DNA from: Maribacter sp.
GTDB lineage: Bacteria > Bacteroidota > Bacteroidia > Flavobacteriales > Flavobacteriaceae
Direction of reading: 5' to 3'
Assembly (NCBI GenBank): GCA_002749285.1
Contig: PDPR01000008.1
Location: 186,001-250,000, forward strand
DNA length: 64,000 nt
Below, piece by piece: positions 17,761 to 28,452 of the stretch. The position numbers and the translations under genes were made by a program. Under the pieces are notes generated by a model that saw only the letters and a program-made list of their open reading frames with translations, made no database searches and was not told where the DNA came from. Within the stretch, counting starts at the first letter, position 1. Each line of letters starts with the position of its first letter.

Positions 17761-18363
17761 TTATATTCTTGATTTTAATTGTGTTACATCCTCTTTTCCG
17801 ACAATAAGGTTCCATGTCCCCATCCCTAATTCCTTGGCAGCCTCGGTGTTTTCCAAAGTGTCGTCAACAAGTAGGGTTTCAGGGGCATTCAAATCGTTCT
17901 GTTCGAGCACAAACCTATAAATACCACTATTGGGTTTTCGCATCTCAATTTCATGCGAAAGATAGAATTGCTCAAAACAGTTTTTAAAACGATGGTAATC
18001 GTGCTCCCCCATGGTTTGGATTATGTGGGAGACATGCAGGGCATTGATGTTGCTTAACAGAAAAAGCCGGTATGCCTTTTCTTGGGCCAACTGCTCAATA
18101 AATTCAAGCCTGTACTCTGGAAAGTCCAATATCATACTGTTCCAAATCGAAACTATCTCCTGGGGGGATGCACTTGGAAAAGCCACTTGTAATTTTTCCA
18201 CAAAAGTCCTGGAGCTAATGGCCCCTATTTCGAAATCGTTACTTAAGGCTATAAGCCCAGGTACAAGGTCTGTGTTACCGTGTTTTTGAATTTCCCGGAA
18301 TACGACTTCCTTGTCCAGGTTTATGAAAACATCCCCAAAATCAAAAATGATATTTTTAACCAT
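17761..18363 (-). CDS. HAD-superfamily phosphatase
   Basis: 200 residues. Motif I is IIFDFGDVFINLD, motif II the Ser in LFLLSNINALH, motif III the Lys in EMRKPNSGIYR and motif IV LLVDDTLENTEAAKELGM. The YihX-like cap is helical. Since it overlaps ribD by 8 bases it is a candidate for the pathway phosphatase acting after RibD, but this is inference; such enzymes are promiscuous. Confidence 0.88.
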   Translation of the reverse strand: MVKNIIFDFGDVFINLDKEVVFREIQKHGNTDLVPGLIALSNDFEIGAISSRTFVEKLQVAFPSASPQEIVSIWNSMILDFPEYRLEFIEQLAQEKAYRLFLLSNINALHVSHIIQTMGEHDYHRFKNCFEQFYLSHEIEMRKPNSGIYRFVLEQNDLNAPETLLVDDTLENTEAAKELGMGTWNLIVGKEDVTQLKSRI

Positions 18364-19408
18364 TCCTATATATGTTTAAAGTATCGGTGCCAATATTTAA
18401 AATATGTGGGTCCCCACTTATGGAATGCGGAGCCTTTATACCCTCCTTGAAAGTATTCTTGCCAAGGAATATCCGCGCCTCATCCCATAAACCGGAAGTA
18501 ATGAAAGAGGTAAGTGTCTGGGCTCCCCCTTCGACCAGGACACTGGTGATGTTACGTTTGTACAGTACTTGGCAAATTTGCTCTGGTAGATTCCCAGAAA
18601 AGCGAATTTGTTCATAATCCACACCCTTTCTACGTAGGGAGGTGTCTTCGACCTCTGTAATGACAATGGTTTCCACTTCTTGGTCAAAGATATGGTACTC
18701 TCCTTGTATTCTTAGGTTTTTATCAATGATTATCCGAATAGGTGATTTACCAGACCATTCCCTGACATTCAGTTTAGGGTCATCTTCCATGACCGTATTG
18801 GTGCCTACCAATATGGCCTGTTCCTCACTACGCCATTTATGTACGAGTTGTCTTGAATAATTGTTCGAGATCCAATACGGTTGGACCTTGTTATTTCTCT
18901 TTGATGCCAAGGGAGCCATGAAACCATCTTTTGTCTCGGCCCATTTCAATATGATAAAAGGGCGTTGCTCTTGGTGGAAAGTTATGAACCGTTTATGATG
19001 CTCCCTACATGCGTCTTCAAGTAGCCCAACGGTTACTTTACACCCCGATTCCTTTAATCGGGCGATACCTTCGCCCTTTACTTTTTCATGGGGGTCCACT
19101 GTGCCTATAACAACATTGGGTATCTTATGTTTTATGATCAAGTCCGCACAGGGAGGGGTTTTCCCATAATGGGAACAAGGCTCCAAGGTCACATATAATG
19201 TGGATTTTGACAAAAGGGATTTATCCGGAACGGAATCGATGGCATTGACCTCAGCATGCCCCCCCCCATAAGCACTGGTATAACCTTCGCCGATTATCCT
19301 ATTTCCCTGTACGAATACAGCACCCACCATAGGATTTGGCGCGGTAGATCCAAGACCATTTTGGGCCAACTGTATGGCACGTTCCATAAAAATTGGGTCG
19401 ATCGACAT
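18356..19408 (-). CDS. ribD: Bifunctional riboflavin deaminase/reductase
   Basis: Performs two steps of riboflavin synthesis. The N-terminal deaminase domain (1-145) has the zinc site HAEVNAI and PCSHYGKTPPCAD. The C-terminal reductase domain (from about 150) has RPFIILKWAETKDG, AILVGTNTVMEDDPKLNV and SVLVEGGAQTLTSFI. 350 residues, the usual length. It begins directly after the stop of a decayed upstream gene (TAAATG). No flavin riboswitch was seen upstream. Confidence 0.96.
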   Translation of the reverse strand: MSIDPIFMERAIQLAQNGLGSTAPNPMVGAVFVQGNRIIGEGYTSAYGGGHAEVNAIDSVPDKSLLSKSTLYVTLEPCSHYGKTPPCADLIIKHKIPNVVIGTVDPHEKVKGEGIARLKESGCKVTVGLLEDACREHHKRFITFHQEQRPFIILKWAETKDGFMAPLASKRNNKVQPYWISNNYSRQLVHKWRSEEQAILVGTNTVMEDDPKLNVREWSGKSPIRIIIDKNLRIQGEYHIFDQEVETIVITEVEDTSLRRKGVDYEQIRFSGNLPEQICQVLYKRNITSVLVEGGAQTLTSFITSGLWDEARIFLGKNTFKEGIKAPHSISGDPHILNIGTDTLNIYRNG

Positions 19409-19867
19409 TTATTTTATCTTTATTCCCTGACCATGGCCCACGGCATAATCATAGGAAAGACCTGCAAACCTGTAGGTTATCTTTCCTTTAAGGTCAACAT
19501 TTATTTTTTTGTCCAACACTTGGTTTAAGATGACACCGAATATAAATTGCCTTTTTCCTCTTTAAATAATTCCGGCAAAGGAAAACCAACTACCAAAGGT
19601 ACAACAAAATTGTCCTTGGCCGGCACCTCAAAGGCCTCTGGAGATGTGGTGGCCAAGTATACCCCATCAACATAAAGCTTGATTTCATCGGCAAGTAAGG
19701 TACAGACCATCTTCATTGTTGAAGTGTGCATCGGCCTTTATGGCAATTACATTTCCACCAACTTCCTTAATGGCCACACTGTCGACACCTACAGATCCAA
19801 ATCTTTTATCGTAGGTACGACTTTGGCCAACAACAATCAAAACCAATATGAAAAATATTTTTTTCAT
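19409..19867 (-). pseudogene. LEA14-type lipoprotein gene broken by two frameshifts
   Basis: Three frames together read as one LEA type 2 (WHy-domain) protein. Frame one begins MKKIFFILVLIVVGQS and runs to DAHFNNEDGLYLTC near 19690. Frame two continues ADEIKLYVDGVYLATTSPEA to FKEEKGNLYS near 19535. Frame three reads GVILNQVLDKKINVDLKGKI onward to TAA at 19409. Each junction needs one small indel. The lipobox Cys expected after the signal peptide is Arg here (GQSRTYDK). Intact relatives are small flavobacterial lipoproteins of unknown role. The DNA is otherwise well kept, so the loss is recent, or the sequence contains errors. Confidence 0.75.
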
Positions 19868-19941
19868 TCCCTATAAACTTATATTTCACGTATCTTCACT
19901 CCGCTAAAATAGAACATTGAAAAAGATTGAATCGATAATTC

Positions 19942-20427
19942 ATGGGAACAGCTGTAATACGGGAGATCGAACCAAGGGACAATAGGGAAGTGGCTTCATT
20001 GATCCGAAAGGTTTTAATGGAAACGGGCGTACCCAAGGTAGGCTCGGCTTATGCCGACAAGGCCTTGGACCATATGTTTGAAAATTACGACAGGCCCAAG
20101 GCCATTTATTTTGTGGTCGAGGATAAAGGCCGACTTATTGGGGCTGCGGGAATTGCACAATTAGAGAATTATGACGGGAATGTCTGCGAACTGCAAAAAA
20201 TGTACTTTCTGGAAGAGGCAAGGGGGCGCGGACTAGGTACCGCAATGATGGATATCTGCTTGGATCATGCCAGAAAATACGGTTATGAAAAATGTTATCT
20301 AGAGACTATGCCCTATATGAAAGATGCCCAAAAACTCTATGTGAAATCCGGATTTGAATATATTGAAGACCCTATGGGCGATACGGGTCATTTCTCTTGT
20401 CCCGTATGGATGTTGAAACAACTGTAG
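19942..20427 (+). CDS. GNAT-family N-acetyltransferase
   Basis: 161 residues. The core reads AIYFVVEDKGRLIGAAGIAQ, LQKMYFLEEARGRGLGTAMM (acetyl-CoA loop RGRGLG) and ETMPYMKDAQKLYVKSGFEY. It is similar to the small MarR-linked acetyltransferases. The substrate is unknown. The gene is 3 bases upstream of prmC and starts a four-gene plus-strand unit ending with ligA. Confidence 0.88.
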   Translation: MGTAVIREIEPRDNREVASLIRKVLMETGVPKVGSAYADKALDHMFENYDRPKAIYFVVEDKGRLIGAAGIAQLENYDGNVCELQKMYFLEEARGRGLGTAMMDICLDHARKYGYEKCYLETMPYMKDAQKLYVKSGFEYIEDPMGDTGHFSCPVWMLKQL

Positions 20428-20430
20428 GTT

Positions 20431-21279
20431 ATGCTATTACGGGAGATTAAGGATATTTACCACAAAGAGCTGGATTCCATTTATCCCAAAGAGGAAGTGG
20501 ATAGCTTTTTTTACCTGACCATCTCACATTTTTTGGATTTGGAACGTTTTGCATTGGCCATACAGCCCAATTTGACACTCCCCAAAGAAGAGGAACAGCC
20601 CCTGTTTGAAGTGTTGGCCCAATTGCGCTTGGAGAAACCCATCCAGTATATTCTAGGGTCAGCCCATTTTATGGACATGGAGTTCATCGTAAATGAACAT
20701 GTACTGATACCTAGGCCAGAGACAGAAGAGTTGGTCCGTTGGATTATTGAAGAGCAAAACCATCATACAACACCCTGTATCCTAGATATAGGAACCGGTA
20801 GTGGCTGTATTGCCATTTCCTTGGCGAAAGCCTTGGACAACACCAATGTCTTGGCCTTGGATATTTCGCATAAAGCCTTGGAAGTAGCCCGGGAAAATGC
20901 AAGGCGGAATGAAGTAGGGGTGGAGTTCGTTCAAGCCGATATCATGCAATTGGAATCCCTTGAAAGGGAAATTGACATTATAGTCTCCAATCCACCTTAT
21001 GTCAGGATGTTGGAAAAGGAAAAAATGAAGCCCAATGTAATCGGGAATGAACCAAGTATAGCCTTGTTTGTACCCGATGATGATCCTTTGCTGTTTTATC
21101 GTAGAATCATACAGTTCGCTATAAGGAACTTAAAACAGGGTGGTTGGCTGTATCTTGAGATAAACCAGTATCTAGGCAAGGAAACCAAGGCCCTCCTAAA
21201 GGACAAGTTTGTTGAAATAGAACTGAGGAAGGATATATTCGGGAAGGAACGTATGTTGGGGGCAAGAATCGATAAATAA
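20431..21279 (+). CDS. prmC: Release factor glutamine methyltransferase
   Basis: Methylates the GGQ glutamine of peptide-chain release factors with SAM. The 282 residues have a helical N-terminal domain and a Rossmann methylase with ILDIGTGSGCIAISLA (motif I) and the catalytic NPPYV near residue 188. LIPRPETEELVRWI is the family's linker signature. It lies in a unit with an acetyltransferase, LOG-family protein and ligA. Confidence 0.95.
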   Translation: MLLREIKDIYHKELDSIYPKEEVDSFFYLTISHFLDLERFALAIQPNLTLPKEEEQPLFEVLAQLRLEKPIQYILGSAHFMDMEFIVNEHVLIPRPETEELVRWIIEEQNHHTTPCILDIGTGSGCIAISLAKALDNTNVLALDISHKALEVARENARRNEVGVEFVQADIMQLESLEREIDIIVSNPPYVRMLEKEKMKPNVIGNEPSIALFVPDDDPLLFYRRIIQFAIRNLKQGGWLYLEINQYLGKETKALLKDKFVEIELRKDIFGKERMLGARIDK

Positions 21280-21286
21280 AGGGATT

Positions 21287-21874
21287 ATGCAATTAAAAAG
21301 CATTGTGGTTTTTTGTGGGAGCAGTGAAGGGAACGACCCCAAAATATTGGAGGTTGCCAAAGACTTAGGAAGAATCCTGGCCAACCGAAAGATCACACTG
21401 GTCTATGGAGCGGCCAAAATCGGGGTCATGGGAAAGGTCGCGGAAGGAGCCTTGCAACATAAAGGTGAGGTAATTGGAATAATCCCGGATTTTCTGAAAA
21501 TAAAGGAAGTGGTCCATACCGGACTTTCCCATTTGATCGTCACAGGGAATATGCACGAACGCAAACTCAAAATGCACGGGGTTTCCGATGGGGCCATTGC
21601 ACTTCCTGGGGGGTATGGAACCTTGGAAGAGCTTTTTGGGATGATTACCTGGGCCCAGCTTGGCCTGCACCAAAGACCAATAGGGATCCTCAATATTGAT
21701 GGATTCTACGGCGACCTATTGGCGATGTTACGAAAAATGGTAGACCAAGGTTTTCTAAAAAAAGAAAATTATGATATGCTGTTGATCGATAATTCTGTCG
21801 ATGGACTTTTAAGACAAATGGAGGGCTATAAGCCATTGGTGTTGCCCAAATGGATTTATAAAGATCAAGTGTAA
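21287..21874 (+). CDS. LOG-family protein (cytokinin/nucleoside-monophosphate phosphoribohydrolase-like)
   Basis: 195 residues, TIGR00730 type. The signature PGGYGTLEELFGMITWAQLG is complete and forms the active site that cleaves the N-glycosidic bond of nucleoside 5'-monophosphates. The first loop reads GAAKIGVMGKVAEGAL where most relatives have GGxxGLMG. The physiological substrate in flavobacteria is not established. It abuts ligA directly. Confidence 0.9.
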   Translation: MQLKSIVVFCGSSEGNDPKILEVAKDLGRILANRKITLVYGAAKIGVMGKVAEGALQHKGEVIGIIPDFLKIKEVVHTGLSHLIVTGNMHERKLKMHGVSDGAIALPGGYGTLEELFGMITWAQLGLHQRPIGILNIDGFYGDLLAMLRKMVDQGFLKKENYDMLLIDNSVDGLLRQMEGYKPLVLPKWIYKDQV

Positions 21875-23872
<1,998 letters not shown>

Positions 23873-23966
23873 TTTTTTTTATTACGGACCCATCTAAACT
23901 TTTTCCCAAGGCATACTTGGGTCAAGGACACCAAATTGGCCTTATGTCCATTGAGGGGGTATCCTG

Positions 23967-24878
23967 CTAAACAATGATACTTACAGCATCTGATTTCATA
24001 TTCCTATCACTATCAAAATAAAAATCCATCCTTCCTAAATTAATGCCAAAACACCCGACTTGGTTCACCAAAATGTTATTCCCCTGTGCATTTTTGGTCA
24101 CCGTAGGTTTGTCCAGAAAGGTATGGGTATGTCCACCGATAATGAGGTCGGTATATTTGGTTTTGGCCGCGAGCTTCAGGTCATCCGGTCTTTGCCTGCT
24201 TTTGTAGTGATAGCCCAAATGGGAAAGGCAAATGATCAAATCGCATTTTTCATCTGTTTTCAACCGGGTCTCGATATCGGTTGCGATCTCAAAAGGATCC
24301 AGGCACTTGGTCTCCTTATATAGTTTTTTGGTTACCAGACCGGAAAGTTCTATACCCAGACCGTATATTCCAACCTTGATTCCGTCGACCAAATACGTAT
24401 TGTAAGGTTTTACATAACCGTCCATTACGGTGTTGCTAAAATCGTAATTGGCGGAAAGCAGTTCAAAAGTTGCATTGGGGAGTTGGGCAAACAACCCATC
24501 TATCCCATTATCAAAATCGTGGTTGCCTATAGTTGCCGCATCGTATTTGAGCTTGCTCATTAATTTGAACTCCAGTTCCCCACCATAAAAATTGAAATAG
24601 GGGGTACCTTGGAAAATATCCCCCGCATCAAGCAATAACGTATTCCTATTCTCTTTCCGAATCGACTCTACCAAAGTGGCCCTACGGGCAACGCCACCTA
24701 AATTGGGAAAGCTCGAATGGGTTTTGGGGAATGCATCGATATGGCTATGCACATCATTCGTGTGCAGTATGGTGATATGTTTTTTTGTCCCGCCCAGGCA
24801 GGAGTTCAATGAAAGCCCCCCTAGACCAACAAATGCGGTACTTGCGGAAGTCTTGGTTATAAATCTTCTTCTGTCCAT
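23967..24878 (-). CDS. 5'-nucleotidase, metallophosphatase half, Tat-exported
   Basis: The N-terminal half of an UshA-type nucleotidase on its own gene. MDRRRFITKTSASTAFVG is a twin-arginine signal, so the start is taken at 24878 rather than at an upstream in-frame codon. The calcineurin-like metal site is seen in ILHTNDVHSH, LLDAGDIFQG, IGNHDFD and GGHTHTF. About 303 residues. The C-terminal substrate-binding half is encoded by the gene directly upstream (24880-25644); the stop and start are one base apart. The two proteins probably act together in the periplasm. Confidence 0.92.
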   Translation of the reverse strand: MDRRRFITKTSASTAFVGLGGLSLNSCLGGTKKHITILHTNDVHSHIDAFPKTHSSFPNLGGVARRATLVESIRKENRNTLLLDAGDIFQGTPYFNFYGGELEFKLMSKLKYDAATIGNHDFDNGIDGLFAQLPNATFELLSANYDFSNTVMDGYVKPYNTYLVDGIKVGIYGLGIELSGLVTKKLYKETKCLDPFEIATDIETRLKTDEKCDLIICLSHLGYHYKSRQRPDDLKLAAKTKYTDLIIGGHTHTFLDKPTVTKNAQGNNILVNQVGCFGINLGRMDFYFDSDRNMKSDAVSIIV

Positions 24879-24879
24879 A

Positions 24880-25644
24880 TTATTTTTCCATATAAAATCG
24901 ATTGTCAATAACAGGGGCCAGGGTATCGACTTTTTTGAAATAATCGATCATGGCATTTCGAATCAAATAGTCCGTATCTGTAATCGACATGCTTTTTTTG
25001 AAAAAATCCATGTGGTCCCCACCTGAAATCAGATAATCCGAGGTTGCAATATAATAGGTCCGACCTGAATCTATGGGTTCCCCATTTATCAGGGCTTTTT
25101 TCAGTTCCCTGTTTTTGTCCAGAACGATCTGTAATCCAGAAATGGGGTGTGGTATACTGGATTGTATCAGAAAAGTGACCATGTCATTTACATAATCCCC
25201 CTTTATGGCCGCAACTTTAATCATGTTTTCAAATGGCATTACCTCAAAGGCATTTCTGGCACTAACCTTCCCTTTGGAAATAATAGAGCGTATTCCTCCG
25301 TAGTTGAGCAGAACAGCATCTATGTCTTTCCCTGTACGTGATCTGAATATGGGATTTGCCTGTGTACGTACAATATCCGCCATTAGATTACCTGCCGTTG
25401 TATTGAATTCCCCATCTTCCCTGCTGATGGGGCCAGGGGCATAGGCCAAAGTACTGTCCAACACTTCATTAATATGCTTTCGATAGGGTGTGATGAATTC
25501 CTCATACGGCCCTTTCCCCAGGACGCTACTATCTATTGCTATTTGCCTCCCTTCAATCTTGACAGGCCTTGGGCTTTTCTGTTTACAGGAAAAAAAAGCA
25601 ATAATAGTTATAAATATAACAAAATGTTTAATTTTTAAAACCAT
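24880..25644 (-). CDS. 5'-nucleotidase C-terminal (substrate-binding) half, lipoprotein
   Basis: 254 residues. The signal peptide ends in a lipobox (FITIIAFFSCKQK, Cys about residue 20). The rest is the 5_nucleotid_C domain: EFNTTAGNLMADIVRTQA, LLNYGGIRSIISKGKVSARN, EVMPFENMIKV and YYIATSDYLISGGDHM. It has no metallophosphatase domain, which is in the next gene downstream. In UshA both are one chain in the opposite order. Confidence 0.9.
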   Translation of the reverse strand: MVLKIKHFVIFITIIAFFSCKQKSPRPVKIEGRQIAIDSSVLGKGPYEEFITPYRKHINEVLDSTLAYAPGPISREDGEFNTTAGNLMADIVRTQANPIFRSRTGKDIDAVLLNYGGIRSIISKGKVSARNAFEVMPFENMIKVAAIKGDYVNDMVTFLIQSSIPHPISGLQIVLDKNRELKKALINGEPIDSGRTYYIATSDYLISGGDHMDFFKKSMSITDTDYLIRNAMIDYFKKVDTLAPVIDNRFYMEK

Positions 25645-25684
25645 TATTGTTTTTATATTAGCCCCATGGAAATGAGTGTTTATT

Positions 25685-25708
25685 ATTTACATTTGTACAA
25701 ATGTAAAT
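25685..25708. promoter_or_regulatory. 24-bp perfect palindrome between divergent genes
   Basis: ATTTACATTTGT and its complement ACAAATGTAAAT meet without a spacer. It contains TACATTTG (25688-25695), a perfect -7 promoter box, on both strands. It touches the first possible ATG (25707) of the plus gene. It looks like an operator for a dimeric regulator. Confidence 0.55.
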
Positions 25709-26249
25709 GTACATGTTTTTAAAAGGAATAAGGAACAAACTAAAGCATAAATCCGGCAGAAAGTTTTTAAGGGAGGAGCTATCCCTTGCCCCGAAAACAA
25801 TCGACAGGCCCAATGGAATAAAATCTATTGGCTGTATTGTGGATTTGGATAATTTTGAAAATCCGGAACTTTTTTTTGAATTTGTCGAAGAATATAATTT
25901 AAGGCCCAATGCCGTCAAGATCATAGGCTATAAAAGTTACCATGACAATAATTCACCGTATTCAACACCTATTTTTTCAGATAAGGATTTAGGATGGAAG
26001 GGAAAGATCGAAAATAGTTATGCCTTGGAATTCCTAAGTAGGGATTATGACTTATTGATCAATTATTACAATGAGGATAAATTGTTATTGCAATTGATGA
26101 CCGTAAGGACAAATGCCCGGATCAAGATCGGTTTTCAGGAGATAGACCAGAATTTGAACGATTTGATATTGGGACTGCCCTTTAGGGATTTTGAAATGTT
26201 TAAACTAGAACTTAAGAAATATCTTAAGGTTCTGAATGAGATTGAATAA
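25707..26249 (+). CDS. Conserved flavobacterial hypothetical protein (DUF6913-like)
   Basis: 180 residues, cytosolic, no signal. It starts with a basic helix ([18 protein letters not shown]) and continues with an alpha/beta segment ([40 protein letters not shown]). It is probably the DUF6913 family found before dapA in flavobacteria; this is from memory. Two starts are possible, 25707 inside the palindrome or 25713. It overlaps dapA by one base, so it is co-translated with it. The function is unknown. Confidence 0.75.
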   Translation: MYMFLKGIRNKLKHKSGRKFLREELSLAPKTIDRPNGIKSIGCIVDLDNFENPELFFEFVEEYNLRPNAVKIIGYKSYHDNNSPYSTPIFSDKDLGWKGKIENSYALEFLSRDYDLLINYYNEDKLLLQLMTVRTNARIKIGFQEIDQNLNDLILGLPFRDFEMFKLELKKYLKVLNEIE

Positions 26250-27139
26250 TGGATGGATGGATTGGAACGGGAGTTGCCTTGGTTACCCCGTTTAAGAATG
26301 ACTTTTCAATAGATACCGCTGCATTGTCCAATATCGTGGGGCATTGTATTGAAGGAGGGGTAGATTATTTAGTGGCCTTGGGTACCACGGCTGAAACCGC
26401 AACACTTACCAAAAACGAGGAACAGTTGGTGATGGATACCATTGTCCATGCCAATGCTGGTCGATTGCCTTTGGTCGTAGGCATAGGGGGCAATAACACC
26501 AGTGCCGTTATCGAATCCATCAAGCAAAGGGACTTAAGTGGTTTTGATGCTATTCTATCTGTATCCCCATATTACAACAAACCCACACAGGAGGGCATAT
26601 ACCAGCATTTCAAAGCTATAGCGGGTAACTCACCAATACCATTGGTTATTTATAATGTACCAAGTAGGACAGGCAGTAATATACTTCCCACAACAGTGCT
26701 TCGCCTTGCCAATGATTTTAATAACATCGTGGCCATAAAGGAAGCCTCAAGGGACATGACCCAAGTGATGGCGATTATTAAGGAAAAACCTAAGGGCTTT
26801 ATGGTTATCTCAGGTGATGATATGACTGCCTTATCTTCTGTATTGGCAGGTGGCTCCGGAGTGATCTCGGTTTTTGCACAAGGTGTCCCCAACGATTTTT
26901 CGAAGATGATAACCCTAGGGCTTCAGGCAAGGGCAAAGGAGGCCTTTGATATGCAATACACCTTACATGATGGGATAGAACTTATTTTTGAGGAAGGTAA
27001 TCCTACGGGAATCAAAGCTGTTCTCGAAACACTGGGATTGGCAACGGCAACGGTAAGACTGCCACTAATGCCGGCAACAGATAGCCTTAAACAAAAAATA
27101 AATCTATTTATCAGGCCTTTTGTGCGTCCGCACATATAA
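26249..27139 (+). CDS. dapA: 4-hydroxy-tetrahydrodipicolinate synthase
   Basis: Condenses pyruvate with aspartate semialdehyde in lysine/diaminopimelate synthesis. The 296 residues form the family's TIM barrel: [35 protein letters not shown], the Tyr of [11 protein letters not shown] and the Schiff-base Lys in VAIKEASRD. It lies before bamD, as is common in flavobacteria, and dapF is also in this window (9867). Confidence 0.96.
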   Translation: MDGWIGTGVALVTPFKNDFSIDTAALSNIVGHCIEGGVDYLVALGTTAETATLTKNEEQLVMDTIVHANAGRLPLVVGIGGNNTSAVIESIKQRDLSGFDAILSVSPYYNKPTQEGIYQHFKAIAGNSPIPLVIYNVPSRTGSNILPTTVLRLANDFNNIVAIKEASRDMTQVMAIIKEKPKGFMVISGDDMTALSSVLAGGSGVISVFAQGVPNDFSKMITLGLQARAKEAFDMQYTLHDGIELIFEEGNPTGIKAVLETLGLATATVRLPLMPATDSLKQKINLFIRPFVRPHI

Positions 27140-27257
27140 ATATTTTCTTTCGAACGTTAAATCTAAGCCAATTAGGGCTGTTTAGTACTTTTTGCGAACT
27201 ATTTTAGTGCCATAAAATTTGTTTTTTAATTCCGTTAAGAATACCTAATTTCGCAAA

Positions 27258-28103
27258 ATGTTTTTTAGAATAAGAAGATATTTACCTTTTCTTGGTTTAA
27301 TATTGGTTATGTCATCATGTAATGAGTATCAAAAAGTACTTAAGAATGATGATGTAAAGGCCAAATATGAGCTTGCCCAGAAATTTTATGAAGAGGGGGA
27401 CTTTAAGCGTGCCAATCGTTTGTTCGAACAAATAGCACCGAAATATATAGGTAAGCCCCAAGGTGAGAGGGTAATGTTCTTTCTCGCAAATACCTATTCC
27501 GAGAGAAAGGACCACAACATGGCCAGCTACCAGTTCGAACGGTTTATCAAATCCTATCCAAAAAGTGAAAAAGTTGCGCAAGCATCATTTTTAGAGGCCA
27601 AGAATTATTATGAACTTTCACCGATCTATTCTTTGGACCAGACGGACACCGATAAGGCATTGGTCAAATTACAGACCTTTATCAACATGTACCCTGATTC
27701 GGAATATTTTGATGAGGCCAATAAAATGGCCAAGGAACTCACAACCAAAAAGGAGAGGAAGGCTTTTGAAATAGCAAAGCAATTCAACAAATTGGGGCAT
27801 TTCAATTATTCGTTCCTGACACCTTCCATGGCTGCCTTTGATAATTTCATATCGGATTACCCTGGATCCATCTTTAGGGAAGAGGCCTTGTATCTAAAAT
27901 TTGAGTCCGCCACACAGTTTGCCCTGAACAGTTTCGCAAGATGGAAGCCAGAGCGTTTGGAAAATGCAAAAACGGCATATAACATACTTAAAAAGCAATA
28001 CCCGGAAACCAAATTCGAGGAGGACGCCAATAAGTTGATGGACAGAATACAAAAGGAAATAGGAGCCCCCGTTTCCAATGAGGAGGGTAAACAAACAAAA
28101 TAA
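27258..28103 (+). CDS. bamD: Outer membrane assembly lipoprotein BamD
   Basis: An outer-membrane-anchored part of the BAM complex that inserts beta-barrel proteins. The lipobox is LILVMSSCNEYQ (Cys about residue 22). TPR-like repeats follow, for example YELAQKFYEEGDFKRANRLF, ASYQFERFIKSYPKSEKVAQ and ALVKLQTFINMYPDSEYFDE. 281 residues. TAATTTCG, close to the -7 consensus, lies about 10 bases before the start. rpoZ follows after 12 bases. Confidence 0.92.
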   Translation: MFFRIRRYLPFLGLILVMSSCNEYQKVLKNDDVKAKYELAQKFYEEGDFKRANRLFEQIAPKYIGKPQGERVMFFLANTYSERKDHNMASYQFERFIKSYPKSEKVAQASFLEAKNYYELSPIYSLDQTDTDKALVKLQTFINMYPDSEYFDEANKMAKELTTKKERKAFEIAKQFNKLGHFNYSFLTPSMAAFDNFISDYPGSIFREEALYLKFESATQFALNSFARWKPERLENAKTAYNILKKQYPETKFEEDANKLMDRIQKEIGAPVSNEEGKQTK

Positions 28104-28115
28104 ACAGCTGTTATT

Positions 28116-28451
28116 ATGAAAACGAACGATCTAAAGAACTCAAAAGCACCCGTTTCAACGGTAACCATTAATAAAAATGAGTTCGATGAAAAAACGAATA
28201 ACATATATGAGGCAATATCAATAACCGCAAAGAGAGCTATCCAGATCAATTCTGAAATCAAAAAAGAGCTTTTGGAAAAATTGGAGGAATTTGCCACATA
28301 CAGCGATAGCCTGGAAGAGGTCTTTGAGAACAAGGAGCAAATCGAGGTTTCCAAGTTTTATGAAAAACTACCCAAACCGCATGCCATGGCTGTTGAGGAA
28401 TGGTTGATGGATAAAATATACCATAGGAATACAGACAAAGACACAGAATAG
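28116..28451 (+). CDS. rpoZ: RNA polymerase omega subunit, Bacteroidota type
   Basis: Helps assemble RNA polymerase. The 111 residues show the omega core NIYEAISITAKRAIQINSEI followed by the helical tail typical of Bacteroidota (KPHAMAVEEWLMDKIYHRN). It sits between bamD and coaBC, the usual place in this group; the gap to coaBC is one base. Confidence 0.9.
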   Translation: MKTNDLKNSKAPVSTVTINKNEFDEKTNNIYEAISITAKRAIQINSEIKKELLEKLEEFATYSDSLEEVFENKEQIEVSKFYEKLPKPHAMAVEEWLMDKIYHRNTDKDTE

Positions 28452-28452
28452 T

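Noticed and set aside
19409..19941. Flavin riboswitch before ribD
   Set aside because: The region reads as a broken LEA14-type gene directly up to the ribD start, and no RFN-like sequence was found.
27140..27257. Full promoter before bamD
   Set aside because: A near -7 box (TAATTTCG) exists but no TTG at the 19-base spacing; noted only in the bamD entry.
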